A stretch of DNA of 64,000 bases. Source: Brevundimonas sp. SH203. Its GTDB lineage: Bacteria > Pseudomonadota > Alphaproteobacteria > Caulobacterales > Caulobacteraceae. The DNA is taken from positions 1 to 64,000 of the forward strand of contig NZ_BDMM01000001.1 of the NCBI RefSeq assembly GCF_002157625.1. Reading direction: 5' to 3'. Below, in pieces: positions 45,053 through 54,299 of this stretch (position 1 is the stretch's first letter; every line of letters starts with the position of its first letter). Made by a program: the position numbers and the translations under genes. The notes below the pieces were generated by a model. The model saw only the letters and a program-made list of their open reading frames with translations, was not told where the DNA came from and did not search any database.

Positions 45053-46468
45053 GTGAGCGTCAATCTGAGGACATGGCATCGGTCGATGTTCGGCCAGATG
45101 ACGCTCATCACCATCCTGTTCGTGGGATTCGGCGTCTATTTCTTCAGCCTGCGTCCGCTGCTTTCGGTCGAGCCGAACGGCGTGGCCGATCCGCTGGAGC
45201 AGACGGCGGCGCGCGCGTCCGACGCCCTCAGCCGCTTCGCCTTCGCCGAAGGCCAGGCGCCGGGCTCGGGCGGCGACCTGGCTCAGGATGCCGTGCTGGC
45301 CGACATTCGGGCGCACAATCCGCGTTTTCGCTATTTCGTGCGCGTCGGCGACCGGGATTTTCGTCAGGGCGAGGGCACGCCCTTCTTCGTCAGCCTGGGC
45401 TTCGACCGGCTGGAGCGACAGGATCTGTCGCGCGCCTATCCCGGCGTCTGCATCAATTCGACGCGAAACGATCTGGGCGGTCCGGGCCTGGTCTTTCTGA
45501 CCTATTCGGACTGCGGCGGGCGACGCACCTATTACGAATACGCCGGGATCGAACACGCCACGACCAGCGCCGCCGCCACCTCGGCCCAGCTCTATGGCAA
45601 GTTCATCTGGAGCTATGGCGGCCTGTTCCTGTCCACCGTGGGGATCGCCTTCGTGGTCTTCGCGGTGGTTCTGCTGGTGAACGTCTGGCGTATCCGCCGC
45701 GTGGCGGCCATGGCCCGCGATCTGGACCCCGACGATCTGAAAGGTCTGTTCCCCGAGCGCGGTCTGCCGCTTGAGGTCGTGCCTCTGGTCTCGGCCCTGA
45801 ACCAGATGATCGTGCGCGTGGACGAGGCCCAGCGGCGCCAGAGGTTCTTCCTGTCGGCGGCCGCGCATGAGATGCGCACCCCTTTGACGGTCCTGCGCAC
45901 CCGTCTGGAGATCATGGACGACGGCCGGTTGAAGGACAAGTTGATCGCCGACGTGCGGCGCCTGACCGATCTAGCCAACAAGCTGTTGACGCTGATGACC
46001 ATTGGCGAGTCCCGTACCGCCATGCGCCGATGCGACCTCGTCACCCTGGCCGGACGGGTGGTGGGCGAGCGCGAGACCGTGGCGCGCCGTCGCGGCCTGG
46101 ACCTGGTGTTCGAACGCGAGGTCACGCGCATGGAGATCGTCGCCGACGCCGGTCTGGTTGAGACCGCCATCGGCAATGTGGTCGACAACGCCCTGTCCTT
46201 CTCGGCGGAGGGGCAGAGGGTGACGGTCAGGCTGGACAAGGACGGCTGGGTGCGCGTGCGCGATCATGGTCCCGGCATTCCCAAGGAGCGGATCAAGGAC
46301 CTGTTCGAACCCTTCACCCGTTTCTCTACCGGACGTAGCGGCTATGGTCTGGGCCTCGCCATCGTCAAGGCCGTCATCGAACGCCATGACGGCGCCGTGG
46401 AGGTCAAGGCGGGAGAGGGCGGCGGGGCCGAGGTGTCGCTGCGTTTCTCGCCCGGGACGCCGGGCTGA
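45053..46468 (+). CDS. Sensor histidine kinase
   Basis: A 471-residue membrane kinase. Helices at about residues 16-33 and 190-212 enclose a periplasmic sensor domain of about 155 residues with two cysteines (PGVCINS, YSDCGGR) that could pair. A dimerisation domain with His272 in SAAAHEMRTPLTVL and an ATPase domain with NVVDNALSFS, DHGPGIP and GYGLGLAIV follow. The GTG at 45053 has AGGGG upstream. It lies 63 bp after the giant TPR gene, in the same direction, with no regulator beside it. The response regulator at 28133, at the other end of the cluster, is the likely partner. Confidence 0.92.
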   Translation: MSVNLRTWHRSMFGQMTLITILFVGFGVYFFSLRPLLSVEPNGVADPLEQTAARASDALSRFAFAEGQAPGSGGDLAQDAVLADIRAHNPRFRYFVRVGDRDFRQGEGTPFFVSLGFDRLERQDLSRAYPGVCINSTRNDLGGPGLVFLTYSDCGGRRTYYEYAGIEHATTSAAATSAQLYGKFIWSYGGLFLSTVGIAFVVFAVVLLVNVWRIRRVAAMARDLDPDDLKGLFPERGLPLEVVPLVSALNQMIVRVDEAQRRQRFFLSAAAHEMRTPLTVLRTRLEIMDDGRLKDKLIADVRRLTDLANKLLTLMTIGESRTAMRRCDLVTLAGRVVGERETVARRRGLDLVFEREVTRMEIVADAGLVETAIGNVVDNALSFSAEGQRVTVRLDKDGWVRVRDHGPGIPKERIKDLFEPFTRFSTGRSGYGLGLAIVKAVIERHDGAVEVKAGEGGGAEVSLRFSPGTPG

Positions 46469-46547
46469 TCGCGCCCGCGCGCCTGACCAGCGGCGCCAGC
46501 TTCCGATCAGCTTGCGATCCTAGCCTGAAGGGAAATCGGAGGTCGCC

Positions 46548-47471
46548 TTGCTCGTTTTCCTTCTCGCCGCCGTCGCCCTGAGCGCCATCCAGAACCCGGT
46601 CGAAGCTGTCCCGCCTGTTGAAGCGTCCGCTCCCGATCACGCTGCGAGCGCATCGGCAACGCGGTCGGCTACCCTGTCGCACGACACGCGGGGGCGCCCG
46701 ACCATCACGGCGACGATCAACGGACAGGGCCCTTACGCCATGGTCTTGGACACGGCGGCCCAGACCAGTCTCGTCACCCTGCCGCTGGCGCAAGACCTGG
46801 GCCTGCCGGCTTTGGGACAACAGATGAGCATCGCCGGGGCCAGCGGTCAGGCCCAGGCCGACCTCTATGGCGTGGACCGGTTCTCCACCGACCTGTTCGA
46901 CGCGGAGGGCGTCGCCATGCTGGCCCTGCCCAACGCCGGCGCCACCGAGGCGCGGGGCATCGTCGGGATGGAAATGTTCGCCGCAGGTCGCCTGACCTTC
47001 GACCCGGCGGCTCACACCGTCAGCTACCAGCCGTCGGGCGCGCCAGCCGAAGGCTACGCCGTCGTCAAGGGACGACTGGACGACACGGGCCTGCTGATCG
47101 TGCCGGTCGAGATCGACGGCGTGGCGTTCGACGCCCTGGTCGATACGGGTGCGGCCGTCTCGGTCGCGTCGGGCGTCGCGCTGAAGGCGCTGGGCTGGAG
47201 CCCGAACGATCCGCGTCTGAAGCCCGCCGGCGCTATCACGGGCGCAGGTCGTCAGGAAACCTCGGTCCAGTCCGGCCGTGTCGCGCGTGTCAGTCTTGGC
47301 CCGGTCAACTTCCGCGACCTGAACCTCATCTTCACGCCGGATGCTCCCGCTGACAGCCCTGCCGAAACGACCGCCAAACCCACCCTGATCCTGGGCTCCG
47401 ACCTCCTCAACGCCCTCGACGCCTTCGCCATCGACTTCCCCAAGGCCGAACTGCTGATCCGCGTTCCGTAA
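46548..47471 (+). CDS. Exported retropepsin-like aspartyl protease, two-domain
   Basis: A 307-residue protein with a short signal-like N-terminus and two retropepsin-type half domains in tandem. Catalytic motifs are VLDTAAQTS (D68) and LVDTGAAVS (D199), each followed by later GxxG/LGSDLL-type beta segments. Retroviral proteases dimerise to bring two such Asp residues together; here one chain supplies both. The start is a TTG at 46548 supported by GGAGG; no ATG fits. It converges with the anti-sigma gene with no gap between stops. The first motif has DTA instead of DTG, which may lower activity. Substrate unknown. Confidence 0.8.
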   Translation: MLVFLLAAVALSAIQNPVEAVPPVEASAPDHAASASATRSATLSHDTRGRPTITATINGQGPYAMVLDTAAQTSLVTLPLAQDLGLPALGQQMSIAGASGQAQADLYGVDRFSTDLFDAEGVAMLALPNAGATEARGIVGMEMFAAGRLTFDPAAHTVSYQPSGAPAEGYAVVKGRLDDTGLLIVPVEIDGVAFDALVDTGAAVSVASGVALKALGWSPNDPRLKPAGAITGAGRQETSVQSGRVARVSLGPVNFRDLNLIFTPDAPADSPAETTAKPTLILGSDLLNALDAFAIDFPKAELLIRVP

Positions 47472-48194
47472 TCATCGCCAGCCGGCGTCGCGGGCTTGGG
47501 TTTCGGCGGCGGTGTCGGCGGAGGGGCCGGCGATGAGGGCGTCGATGGCGGCGAGAACGGCGGCGGGCGTGTCGGACGAGGCCGTTCGCACTTCGCCTTG
47601 CGGCGACGACAGCGGCGCCAGGGCCTGAACCGTCCAGCCGTCCGAACGGAGGCAGGCCAAGCCGGCCAGACCGTCGTTTCGGGCCTGGAAGGTGCGGCAC
47701 CAGCGCCCTTCGCCGTCCTGGAAGGTCAGGCCGACGGCCCGGCCCGCGCTGTCCGCTCCTTGCGACGCCAGCCGGCGATCCAGAACCTTGACCAGACCGG
47801 CGTCGGCCAGGGCGCCGTCTTCGGCGATGCGGACGCCCGGCCCGTCGTTCAGGCGCGGCCCGATCAAGACCCCGACGACAAAGGCGGTCGCCGCTAGGCC
47901 GGCCCAGACCGGAGCATGGCGCGGCGTCAGGGCGTCGGTCAGCCAGGTCGTGAGGGTCGACAAAGGCGTGGCGCGCGCATGCGCGTCGCCCGCGATCAGA
48001 CGTGCCAGGTCGCGGTCTCGCGGGTCGACCAGGGCCGGAAAGGCCTGTCGCGTCGCCGCGCGCAGGCGCCGCGCCGCCGCCATCCGTTCGGCCAGGGCCG
48101 GATCGGTTCGAGCCGCCGCCTCAAGTCGCGCGACGTGTTCCGGCGATAGTTCGCCGTCCGCCCAGCGCATCAGGGTTTCGTCGTCGAGGGTCAT
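47472..48194 (-). CDS. Anti-sigma factor (membrane)
   Basis: A 240-residue protein. The cytoplasmic N-terminal region (MTLDDETLMRWADGELSP) is typical of ECF anti-sigma factors, a single membrane helix lies at about residues 97-113 (WAGLAATAFVVGVLIG), and a periplasmic C-terminal domain of about 125 residues follows. It has no HxxxCxxC zinc motif. The ATG overlaps the sigma factor stop (ATGA), so the two are co-translated, which helps keep them in balance. It should hold the sigma factor inactive until an envelope signal arrives. Confidence 0.88.
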   Translation of the reverse strand: MTLDDETLMRWADGELSPEHVARLEAAARTDPALAERMAAARRLRAATRQAFPALVDPRDRDLARLIAGDAHARATPLSTLTTWLTDALTPRHAPVWAGLAATAFVVGVLIGPRLNDGPGVRIAEDGALADAGLVKVLDRRLASQGADSAGRAVGLTFQDGEGRWCRTFQARNDGLAGLACLRSDGWTVQALAPLSSPQGEVRTASSDTPAAVLAAIDALIAGPSADTAAETQARDAGWR

Positions 48195-48694
48195 GCCGTC
48201 ACTCCCTGGGCGGCCAGCGTTTGCATCAAGGTCTGACGGCCGCGCACCAGACGGCTGGTCAGGGTGCCGGCCGGCACGCCCAGAACCTGGGCCGCTTCGG
48301 CGTAGGACAGGCCCTCGACCAGGACCAGGGCGACGGCCTGTTTCTGATCGTCGGGCAGGGCGTAGATGGCGTCGCGCACCAGCCGGGCGTCGGCGCGCAG
48401 CGCCTCGTCGGCCTGGGCGGCGTCGGGCACGCGGGCCGTCGCCTCGTCCTCAGGCGTCAGAACACGGCCCCAACGCTGGCGGGCGCGGCCTTCGTCGATG
48501 GCGATCCGTCTCATGATCGTAAAGGCCCAACTGTCCAGCCGCGTGCCGGGCCGAAACCCGCGCCGCGACGCCAGGGCGCGTTCGATCGTCTGCTGCACCA
48601 GATCCTGGGCGTCTGCGTCGTGGGGACGCAGGACGCGGGCGAACCGGCGAAGGCGCGGCAGCAAATCCACCAGGCCCTTTTGAAAGTCGTCCAC
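48191..48694 (-). CDS. ECF RNA polymerase sigma factor
   Basis: A 167-residue ECF sigma factor. Region 2 shows DAQDLVQQTIERAL and LDSWAFTIMRRIAIDEGRAR, and region 4 shows ALPDDQKQAVALVLVEGLSY followed by AEAAQVLGVPAGTLTSRLVR. I chose the GTG at 48694, with AAGGA upstream and the usual ECF length; in-frame ATGs at 48748 and 48781 lie inside or upstream of the putative promoter. It is co-transcribed with its anti-sigma gene, and a palindromic GGATG-N17-CGTT promoter sits just upstream, suggesting it activates itself. Confidence 0.92.
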   Translation of the reverse strand: MDDFQKGLVDLLPRLRRFARVLRPHDADAQDLVQQTIERALASRRGFRPGTRLDSWAFTIMRRIAIDEGRARQRWGRVLTPEDEATARVPDAAQADEALRADARLVRDAIYALPDDQKQAVALVLVEGLSYAEAAQVLGVPAGTLTSRLVRGRQTLMQTLAAQGVTA

Positions 48695-48714
48695 GCGGCA
48701 TCCTTTTCCATGAG

Positions 48715-48746
48715 GGATGAAACGATTGCGCCCGGCCGTTTCATCC
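48715..48746. promoter_or_regulatory. Palindromic bidirectional ECF-type promoter
   Basis: Perfect ten-base inverted arms GGATGAAACG and CGTTTCATCC are separated by 12 bases. Read on either strand this gives GGATG-N17-CGTT, which fits the ECF pattern (GGAAC-like -35, CGTT-like -10, 16-17 spacing). Leftward it would start about 20 bases before the sigma gene GTG; rightward about 70 bases before the S8 protease ATG. A third site with the same elements and spacing lies at 50149. Assignment to this sigma factor is inference. Confidence 0.65.
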
Positions 48747-48816
48747 ATGGCATATCCAGAACGTAACGCCGCGCGAGGCAAGACCGAAGTGGCGCGCGGC
48801 GGGTAAGGAGCCGACG

Positions 48817-50130
48817 ATGACGTTGAAAGAGGCCTCGACCTGGATCGGTCTGGCGGTATTGACGCTGACGCCGATGGCAGCGGCTGTTCCGGCCCAGGCG
48901 CAGATCGGGCCGCTGCCGACGCCGATCCTGCCGAGCGCAGCGCAGGCGCTGCCCGATCGGCTGACGGCGGGGCTGGAAGGCGTCGATCGCCTGGCGCGTC
49001 AGACGGCGGACCAAGCCCTGACGGCGCCCGCGCGGCTGGCCCAGTTGGTCAGGCGCTCCGACGGGGCGTTGGAGGCCGATCCCCTGGGCTGGCCCGTGGT
49101 GCGCGGCGAGATCGTGACCCTGGACCTGTCGCCGTCCGCGCGCGCGCGGGCGGTGAGCGCAGGGTTCACCGTCTTACGCGAAGAGCGGCTGGAGGCGCTG
49201 GACATCGCCAGCCTGGTTCTGGCGCCGCCGCGTGGTCTGTCCCTGGCGCGGGCGGCCGCACTGCTGCGGCGATGGGACGCCGAGGCGGAGATCACCTTTA
49301 ACCACGTCCACGACGTCGCCGGACCCCTGTCGGCGGCCGAAGGGGCGCGCGTGGCGGGCGACGGCGCGAGCGGAATCGGCGGAGAGGGCGTCACGCTGGG
49401 CCTCATCGATACGGGGGTGGAGGCGACCCATCCGGCCCTGACCGGTTCGCGGATCGTGCAGCGCGGATTCGCCGGGCCGCCGCGCATGGGCGCGCATGGT
49501 CTGGCGGTCGCCTCATTGATGGTCGGGCGCAGCGGACCTTTCGTCGGCGGCGCGCCGGGCGCCGATCTGCGCGTCGCCGACATCTATGGCGGACAGGCGG
49601 CGGGCGGGGCCTCCACCGCCCTGGCCCAGGCCATGGCGTGGATGGTCGAGCAACAGGCCGATGTGGTGAACATCAGCCTGGTTGGCCCGCGCAACGCCCT
49701 GGTCGAACGCGCGATCCAGCGTGCGCAGGCGCGCGGTCTGACGGTGGTGGCGGCGGTCGGCAACGACGGCCCGGCCGCCCCGCCGCTGTATCCGGCGGCC
49801 TATGACGGGGTGATCGGGGTCACGGCCGTCAATGCGCGCGACCAGGTCCTGCCCGAGGCGGGACGTGGCCCTCAGGTCGCCTTCGCCGCACCCGGCGCCG
49901 ACATGGCCGCCGCCGCGCCGGCCGGCCGGTGGACGAGCGTGCGCGGCACCTCCTTCGCCGCCCCGATCGTGGCCGGTCTTCTGGCGCGCGAGGGCGAGGC
50001 CGCCCTGGCGAGAGACGCCAGGGACATAGGCGCGAGGGGACGCGACACGACCTATGGGCTGGGTTTGGTGGGCGTCGGTTCTCGCGTCGCGCCCCAGGCC
50101 ATGGGCGCGCGTGGACGACTGTCGCGCTGA
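48817..50130 (+). CDS. Exported subtilisin-type (S8) serine protease
   Basis: A 437-residue exported serine protease. A signal peptide (cleavage near AQAQI) and a propeptide-like region of about 150 residues precede a compact S8 domain with triad D198 (LIDTGVE), H227 (GAHGLAVAS) and S379 (GTSFAAPIVAGLLA), and the oxyanion-area Asn in AVGNDGPA. It diverges from the ECF sigma/anti-sigma operon and shares its palindromic promoter. Loci pairing an ECF sigma factor, its anti-sigma factor and an S8 protease recur in proteobacteria. Whether the protease acts on the anti-sigma factor or on outside proteins is not known. Confidence 0.92.
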   Translation: MTLKEASTWIGLAVLTLTPMAAAVPAQAQIGPLPTPILPSAAQALPDRLTAGLEGVDRLARQTADQALTAPARLAQLVRRSDGALEADPLGWPVVRGEIVTLDLSPSARARAVSAGFTVLREERLEALDIASLVLAPPRGLSLARAAALLRRWDAEAEITFNHVHDVAGPLSAAEGARVAGDGASGIGGEGVTLGLIDTGVEATHPALTGSRIVQRGFAGPPRMGAHGLAVASLMVGRSGPFVGGAPGADLRVADIYGGQAAGGASTALAQAMAWMVEQQADVVNISLVGPRNALVERAIQRAQARGLTVVAAVGNDGPAAPPLYPAAYDGVIGVTAVNARDQVLPEAGRGPQVAFAAPGADMAAAAPAGRWTSVRGTSFAAPIVAGLLAREGEAALARDARDIGARGRDTTYGLGLVGVGSRVAPQAMGARGRLSR

Positions 50131-50148
50131 AAGATTTTTCGGCGGTCG

Positions 50149-50174
50149 GGATGAAATCGGCAAGGCGGGTCGTT
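50149..50174 (+). promoter_or_regulatory. Putative ECF-type promoter, third regulon site
   Basis: GGATGAAAT at 50149-50157 and CGTT at 50171-50174 reproduce GGATG-N17-CGTT, the element found on both strands of the palindrome at 48715. It lies 46 bases before the start of the Gly/Ala-rich exported protein gene. Not palindromic here, so it should drive only that gene. Confidence 0.55.
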
Positions 50175-50219
50175 GGACCCTGCGAGGGCGAAATGCCCGC
50201 GACATGCAGGAGACTGACG

Positions 50220-50906
50220 ATGAAAAAGACCTTGATGACGGCGACCGTCGCTTTCGGCCTGGCTCTGGCCGGCGCGTCGCAGGCCCAGATTCTGGGCGGT
50301 TCCGACGGACTGACCGGGAACCTGACCGGCGGCCTGGGCGGCCAGGCGGGAAACATGACCGGAGGCCAGATCGGCGGCGCCGGCGCCCTGACCGGAGGCG
50401 TGACCGGATCGGTCGACGGCGCTCGCATTCGTGACGGCGTCGCCTCGACCGCCGACCGCACCCTGACCCGCGCCGAACGTCGCGCCCAGCAGGCCCGGGC
50501 TCGGGCAGGCGCCGCCGCCGAACGCACGCGCGCCGGAGCCGAAGACGCCGCCTTCGCCGCCCGCAACCGCGCCGCATCGACGGTCGCCGCCACCCAGGGC
50601 CAGGCCGAGGGCGCGCTGAACGGAGCCGTCAACGGCGTCGCCGGCGCCGCCGGATCGGCCCGCGCCGATGGCCAAGGTCAGGCGCAAGGCTCGGGGGTTC
50701 TGAACGGCGCCCTGTCCGGCGCCGGCGGCTCGGCCGCAGGCGCGACATCAGGCTCGGCGCACGGCGGGGCGTCTCAAGGCCAAAGCCCGACGCGCCAACG
50801 ACATGCCTCCGCCAACGCCGGCGCGAACGGGTCGGCCTCCGCAGATCGCAACGGCGCCTCGGCCTCCGTCGGAGTCTCCGCCAGCGGCGGCGTTCGTCCC
50901 AACTAA
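50220..50906 (+). CDS. Exported Gly/Ala-rich low-complexity protein
   Basis: A 228-residue protein with a signal peptide (cleavage near SQAQI) and a mature part dominated by Gly, Ala, Ser, Thr, Asn and Arg. The first part has GLTGNLTGGLGGQAG-type repeats, the middle is a charged Ala/Arg/Glu helix (about residues 80-125), and the end returns to Gly/Ser/Ala repeats. No family recognised. AGGAG supports the ATG at 50220. The ECF-type promoter site before it and the terminator after it make it a single-gene unit, probably part of the envelope-stress regulon with the S8 protease. Confidence 0.75.
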   Translation: MKKTLMTATVAFGLALAGASQAQILGGSDGLTGNLTGGLGGQAGNMTGGQIGGAGALTGGVTGSVDGARIRDGVASTADRTLTRAERRAQQARARAGAAAERTRAGAEDAAFAARNRAASTVAATQGQAEGALNGAVNGVAGAAGSARADGQGQAQGSGVLNGALSGAGGSAAGATSGSAHGGASQGQSPTRQRHASANAGANGSASADRNGASASVGVSASGGVRPN

Positions 50907-50934
50907 GCCGTTCAACGATCAAACCTAGACGAGC

Positions 50935-50963
50935 CCCCGCCGACATGATCGGCGGGGTCTTTT
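50935..50963 (+). terminator. Intrinsic terminator
   Basis: Nine-base arms CCCCGCCGA and TCGGCGGGG (50935-50943, 50949-50957) with a five-base loop are followed by TCTTTT. It ends the Gly/Ala-rich protein transcript. Confidence 0.9.
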
Positions 50964-51035
50964 GCATTCCAAGAGAGTATCGTTAAGTCATGGCTGCGGA
51001 ACGTCTAATGGCCGGAAGATACGGGTGATCCTCAG

Positions 51036-52970
51036 TCATTGCGTCTTGCGAACATAGTGGTTCAAGAACTTCAGATACGCTTCCTGGGCCGTGATGCGAT
51101 TGGCGCGGCGCTGGAAACCGTGGCCTTCGTCCGGGAAGAGCACATATTCGACCGGGACGTTGTTGGCGCGGACGGCGGCGACCAGTTCATCGCTTTCAAC
51201 CTGGAGCACGCGCGGGTCATTGGCCCCCTGAACCACCAACATCGGGCGCTGGATATTCGAGGCGTGGAATAACGGAGAAATGCGACGGTGGCGCTCGGCG
51301 TCCGTGGCAGGATCGCCCATTTCGTCGAACAGGGCGGTGCGGTTGGCGCCCCACCAGGCCGGGATGGACTCCAGCGTTCTGACCCAATTGGTCACGCCGA
51401 AGATGTCGATCCCCGCATCGAAGGCTGTGGGATGGAAGGCCAGGGCCGCGGCGGTGATGTAGCCGCCATAGGAACCACCCATCACAGCGACCTGGTCGTC
51501 GGCGACCCAATCCTGTTCCCGCAGCCATTGACCGCCGGCGACGATGTCGCGCAGGTCCGCCTCGCCGTGGGCCTTGTCGTCCATGTGATAGAAGGTTTTG
51601 CCGTAACCCGACGAGCCCCGGTTGTTGGCGCCCAGGACCGCATAGCCATGGTTCACCAGATGCTGGACCATGGCCGAGTAACCGCGCCGCGTCTGGCCGC
51701 CGGGACCGCCGTGGACCAGCATGACGGCCGGGGCCGGATTGGCGGCCGAGGCGCCGATGGGGCGGTAGAGGACAGCCGGCACCATGACGCCCCCTTCGCC
51801 CGGGTAGCGAACGATGGTCGCTTCGACCAGGACGTTCTCGTCGATGGCGGGATTCAGGGCCGTGGTCAGGCGACGGGTCTGGCCGGTCGTCAGGTCGCCG
51901 ACGAAGACATCGCCGGGCGAGGTGTCGGACGAGACGGTGAAGGCGATGCGGCTCTCGTCCTTGTTGAAACGGATCGCGCCGATGTCGCCGTCGGGCAGGC
52001 CGGTCAAGGTGACGGGGCGACCTGTCGTGGTATCCAGTAGGGTCAGTTCGGTCTTGGCGTCGGCGTTGACGGCCGACACCCGATAGCGGCCAGACGGTGA
52101 GAAGCTGACGAACATCACGTCCCAGTCGGCGGCGATGTATTGGGCCATCTCTCCGGTGGCGACGTCGCGACGCCAGGCCTGGTTCCACTCTCCATGTTCG
52201 TTGGTGGCCAGGATCAGAGACCGGCTGTCGGCGGTGAAGCCGTAGGCGGAATAGGCCACATTGCCGGTGTGTTCCGTCACCAGAACAGGTTTCTTGTCGT
52301 CCTGAAGATCCACCAGATAGACATCCGAGTTGGCGCTGGAGATCGACTTGTTCAGCGCGACCCAGCGGCCGTCCGGGGAAATGGCCGAGACGTTCATGTT
52401 CGGGTTCTCGAACAGCAGGGTTGTCTCATAGGTGGTGGGATTGACGGCATAGACGTCAAATACGCTGGCATCGCGCGCGTTCGACGTGATCCAGAATGTC
52501 GAACGGTCGCTTGACCAGCCGAGCAGGTCCGCCTTGACCGCATCGCCCGGCGTCAGGTCGCGCATCGCGCCATCCAGCTCGCGCACGTAGATGTGGGTCA
52601 ACTCGCTGCCGCCGCCGCCAGAATCGGCGGTGAGCAGGACGCGGGTGTCGTTGGGGAAATAACTTGCCCCCAAGGTAGCGACCCCGGTCGAGTTGCTGAG
52701 CGGTACGGGGGCGCCGCCTGAGGCTGGAAGGGCATAAGCGTTGAATACGCCGGTCGCATCCGACGAGATCAGGATCGACCGACCGTCGGGCGACCAGCCC
52801 AGGCCAGCGGAATAGGACATGCCGTAGCTGGTCGTCTCGAAGAACTAGGCGGCGGTGTAAGTCGGATGGGCGGCGGTCTCCTGCTGGACCGCCGGAGCGT
52901 CGGTCGTCGCAGCCAAGGCGGGCGAGGCCGCAACGAGGGCCAAAACCGAGACGAGACAGATTGCACGCAT
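51036..52970 (-). pseudogene. S9 prolyl oligopeptidase-family peptidase, broken by in-frame TAG
   Basis: The full frame runs from an ATG at 52970, with AAGGAG and a signal peptide (LVSVLALVAASPALAA), through a beta-propeller to a C-terminal peptidase domain with Ser500 (GGSYGG), Asp (GANDPR) and His (DEGHGF). It is interrupted by TAG at 52845-52847 (codon 42), between TYTAA and FFETTSYGM. CAG-to-TAG would explain it. Everything after the stop is intact over 600 codons, so the lesion is recent, a read error, or read through. Restart at Met51 (52820) would give a 594-residue protein without export signal. Confidence 0.8.
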
Positions 52971-52980
52971 AATAGAAATC

Positions 52981-52999
52981 TCCTTGGGCGCCCCAAGGA
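52981..52999 (-). promoter_or_regulatory. Hairpin covering the ribosome binding site of the S9 peptidase gene
   Basis: On the minus-strand mRNA, TCCTTGGG and CCCAAGGA pair across three bases, and the second arm contains most of the AAGGAG that precedes the ATG at 52970. The structure could hide the ribosome binding site and so set translation efficiency. No known riboswitch or leader is recognised. Confidence 0.5.
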
Positions 53000-53167
53000 T
53001 TACGTTCGCGATGCCGCAGAGCAACAGTCCAAGCTTAATCTATCAGAGATTTAATGGACGCAGATCAGGATTGTGCGCATCCCGGCGTGACAAGCAACCG
53101 AGGCTCCTAAACGCAAATCTACTGGCGAGTGTATCGCCGAGTATCGGTCGAAACTTCTAGACGTAAA

Positions 53168-53257
<90 letters not shown>

Positions 53258-53367
53258 TCGCCGCGTCGAGCGGAGCGGACGCCATAGCAGGGGATGGGGG
53301 CGTTAACCAAAGCGGAAATGTCTTCGCTCATCCTGTTTTTACGACGGCGGAGACGAAGGCGAGGCGG

Positions 53368-54261
53368 ATGACGGCTGGACGATGGATGCGCGGCGCCCTG
53401 GTGCTGGGGCTGTTCTCGCTGCTGGCGGCCTGTTCCAGCCTGGGCGGCGGGCGCGGCGCGGGGGGCGTTCCCGTGGTCAAGGACCCTGCGCCCATCGTTT
53501 CGGGCACGATGCGGCCCTATCAGGTGCGCGGGCGGTGGTACACGCCCAAGGATCAGCCGAATTATGACGAGGTGGGGATGGCGTCCTGGTACGGGGACGC
53601 CTTCAACGGACGACCTACCTCGACCGGCGAACGGTTCGATATGCATGCGCTGACGGCGGCGCATAAGACCCTGCCGCTGCCGGGACTGGTCGAGGTGACG
53701 AATCTGACGAACGGGCGGCGGATCGTGGCGCGGGTCAACGACCGGGGTCCGTTCGTGGACGGACGGATCATCGACCTGTCGCGTGAGGCGGCGGACGAAC
53801 TGGATATGCGGCGCGAGGGCGTGGCGCGGGTGCGGGTGCGCTATCTGGGCCAGGCGCCGCGTCTGGGCGGCGGGACGGTCCTGAGGGCCGAGGCGCCGAG
53901 GGCCGTCGAAACGCAACCCGTGCAGATGGCGGCGGTTCAGCCGGCGCCGATCCAGACGACGCCCCAACCCTATCAGGCGCCCCAACCCATCTATCAGGCG
54001 CAGCCGGCCTATGCGCCGCCGCAAGCCGCCCCGGCCGTTTCGATCGGCGGGTCCTATTGGGTTCAGGCGGGCGCCTTCCGCGATCCGGGCGCGGCGCAAC
54101 GAATCGCCGACCGGCTGGGCGCGCGGGCCAAGGTGGACGAGGCCGGCGGCGGATACCGCGTTCTGGTCGGGCCTTGGATCGACCAGGCGGCGGCCGAGAG
54201 CGCCCGTCAGGCGGTCATGGCGCGTGGATATGCCGACGCCCTGTTGATATCCGGCGGCTAA
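53368..54261 (+). CDS. rlpA: RlpA septal/lytic lipoprotein with SPOR domain
   Basis: A 297-residue lipoprotein. The signal peptide ends in LLAAC (Cys22). A double-psi beta-barrel follows ([40 protein letters not shown], with the catalytic-type Asp in VNDRGPF), then a Gln/Pro/Ala linker and a C-terminal SPOR domain ([20 protein letters not shown]) that binds denuded peptidoglycan at the division site. RlpA is a lytic transglycosylase in Pseudomonas. It precedes tmk by 38 bp and may be co-transcribed with the tmk-holB-tatD group. Confidence 0.93.
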   Translation: MTAGRWMRGALVLGLFSLLAACSSLGGGRGAGGVPVVKDPAPIVSGTMRPYQVRGRWYTPKDQPNYDEVGMASWYGDAFNGRPTSTGERFDMHALTAAHKTLPLPGLVEVTNLTNGRRIVARVNDRGPFVDGRIIDLSREAADELDMRREGVARVRVRYLGQAPRLGGGTVLRAEAPRAVETQPVQMAAVQPAPIQTTPQPYQAPQPIYQAQPAYAPPQAAPAVSIGGSYWVQAGAFRDPGAAQRIADRLGARAKVDEAGGGYRVLVGPWIDQAAAESARQAVMARGYADALLISGG

Positions 54262-54299
54262 GGCTTGCCACCCGCGCTGCGGACGCCATTAGTGCGCCC

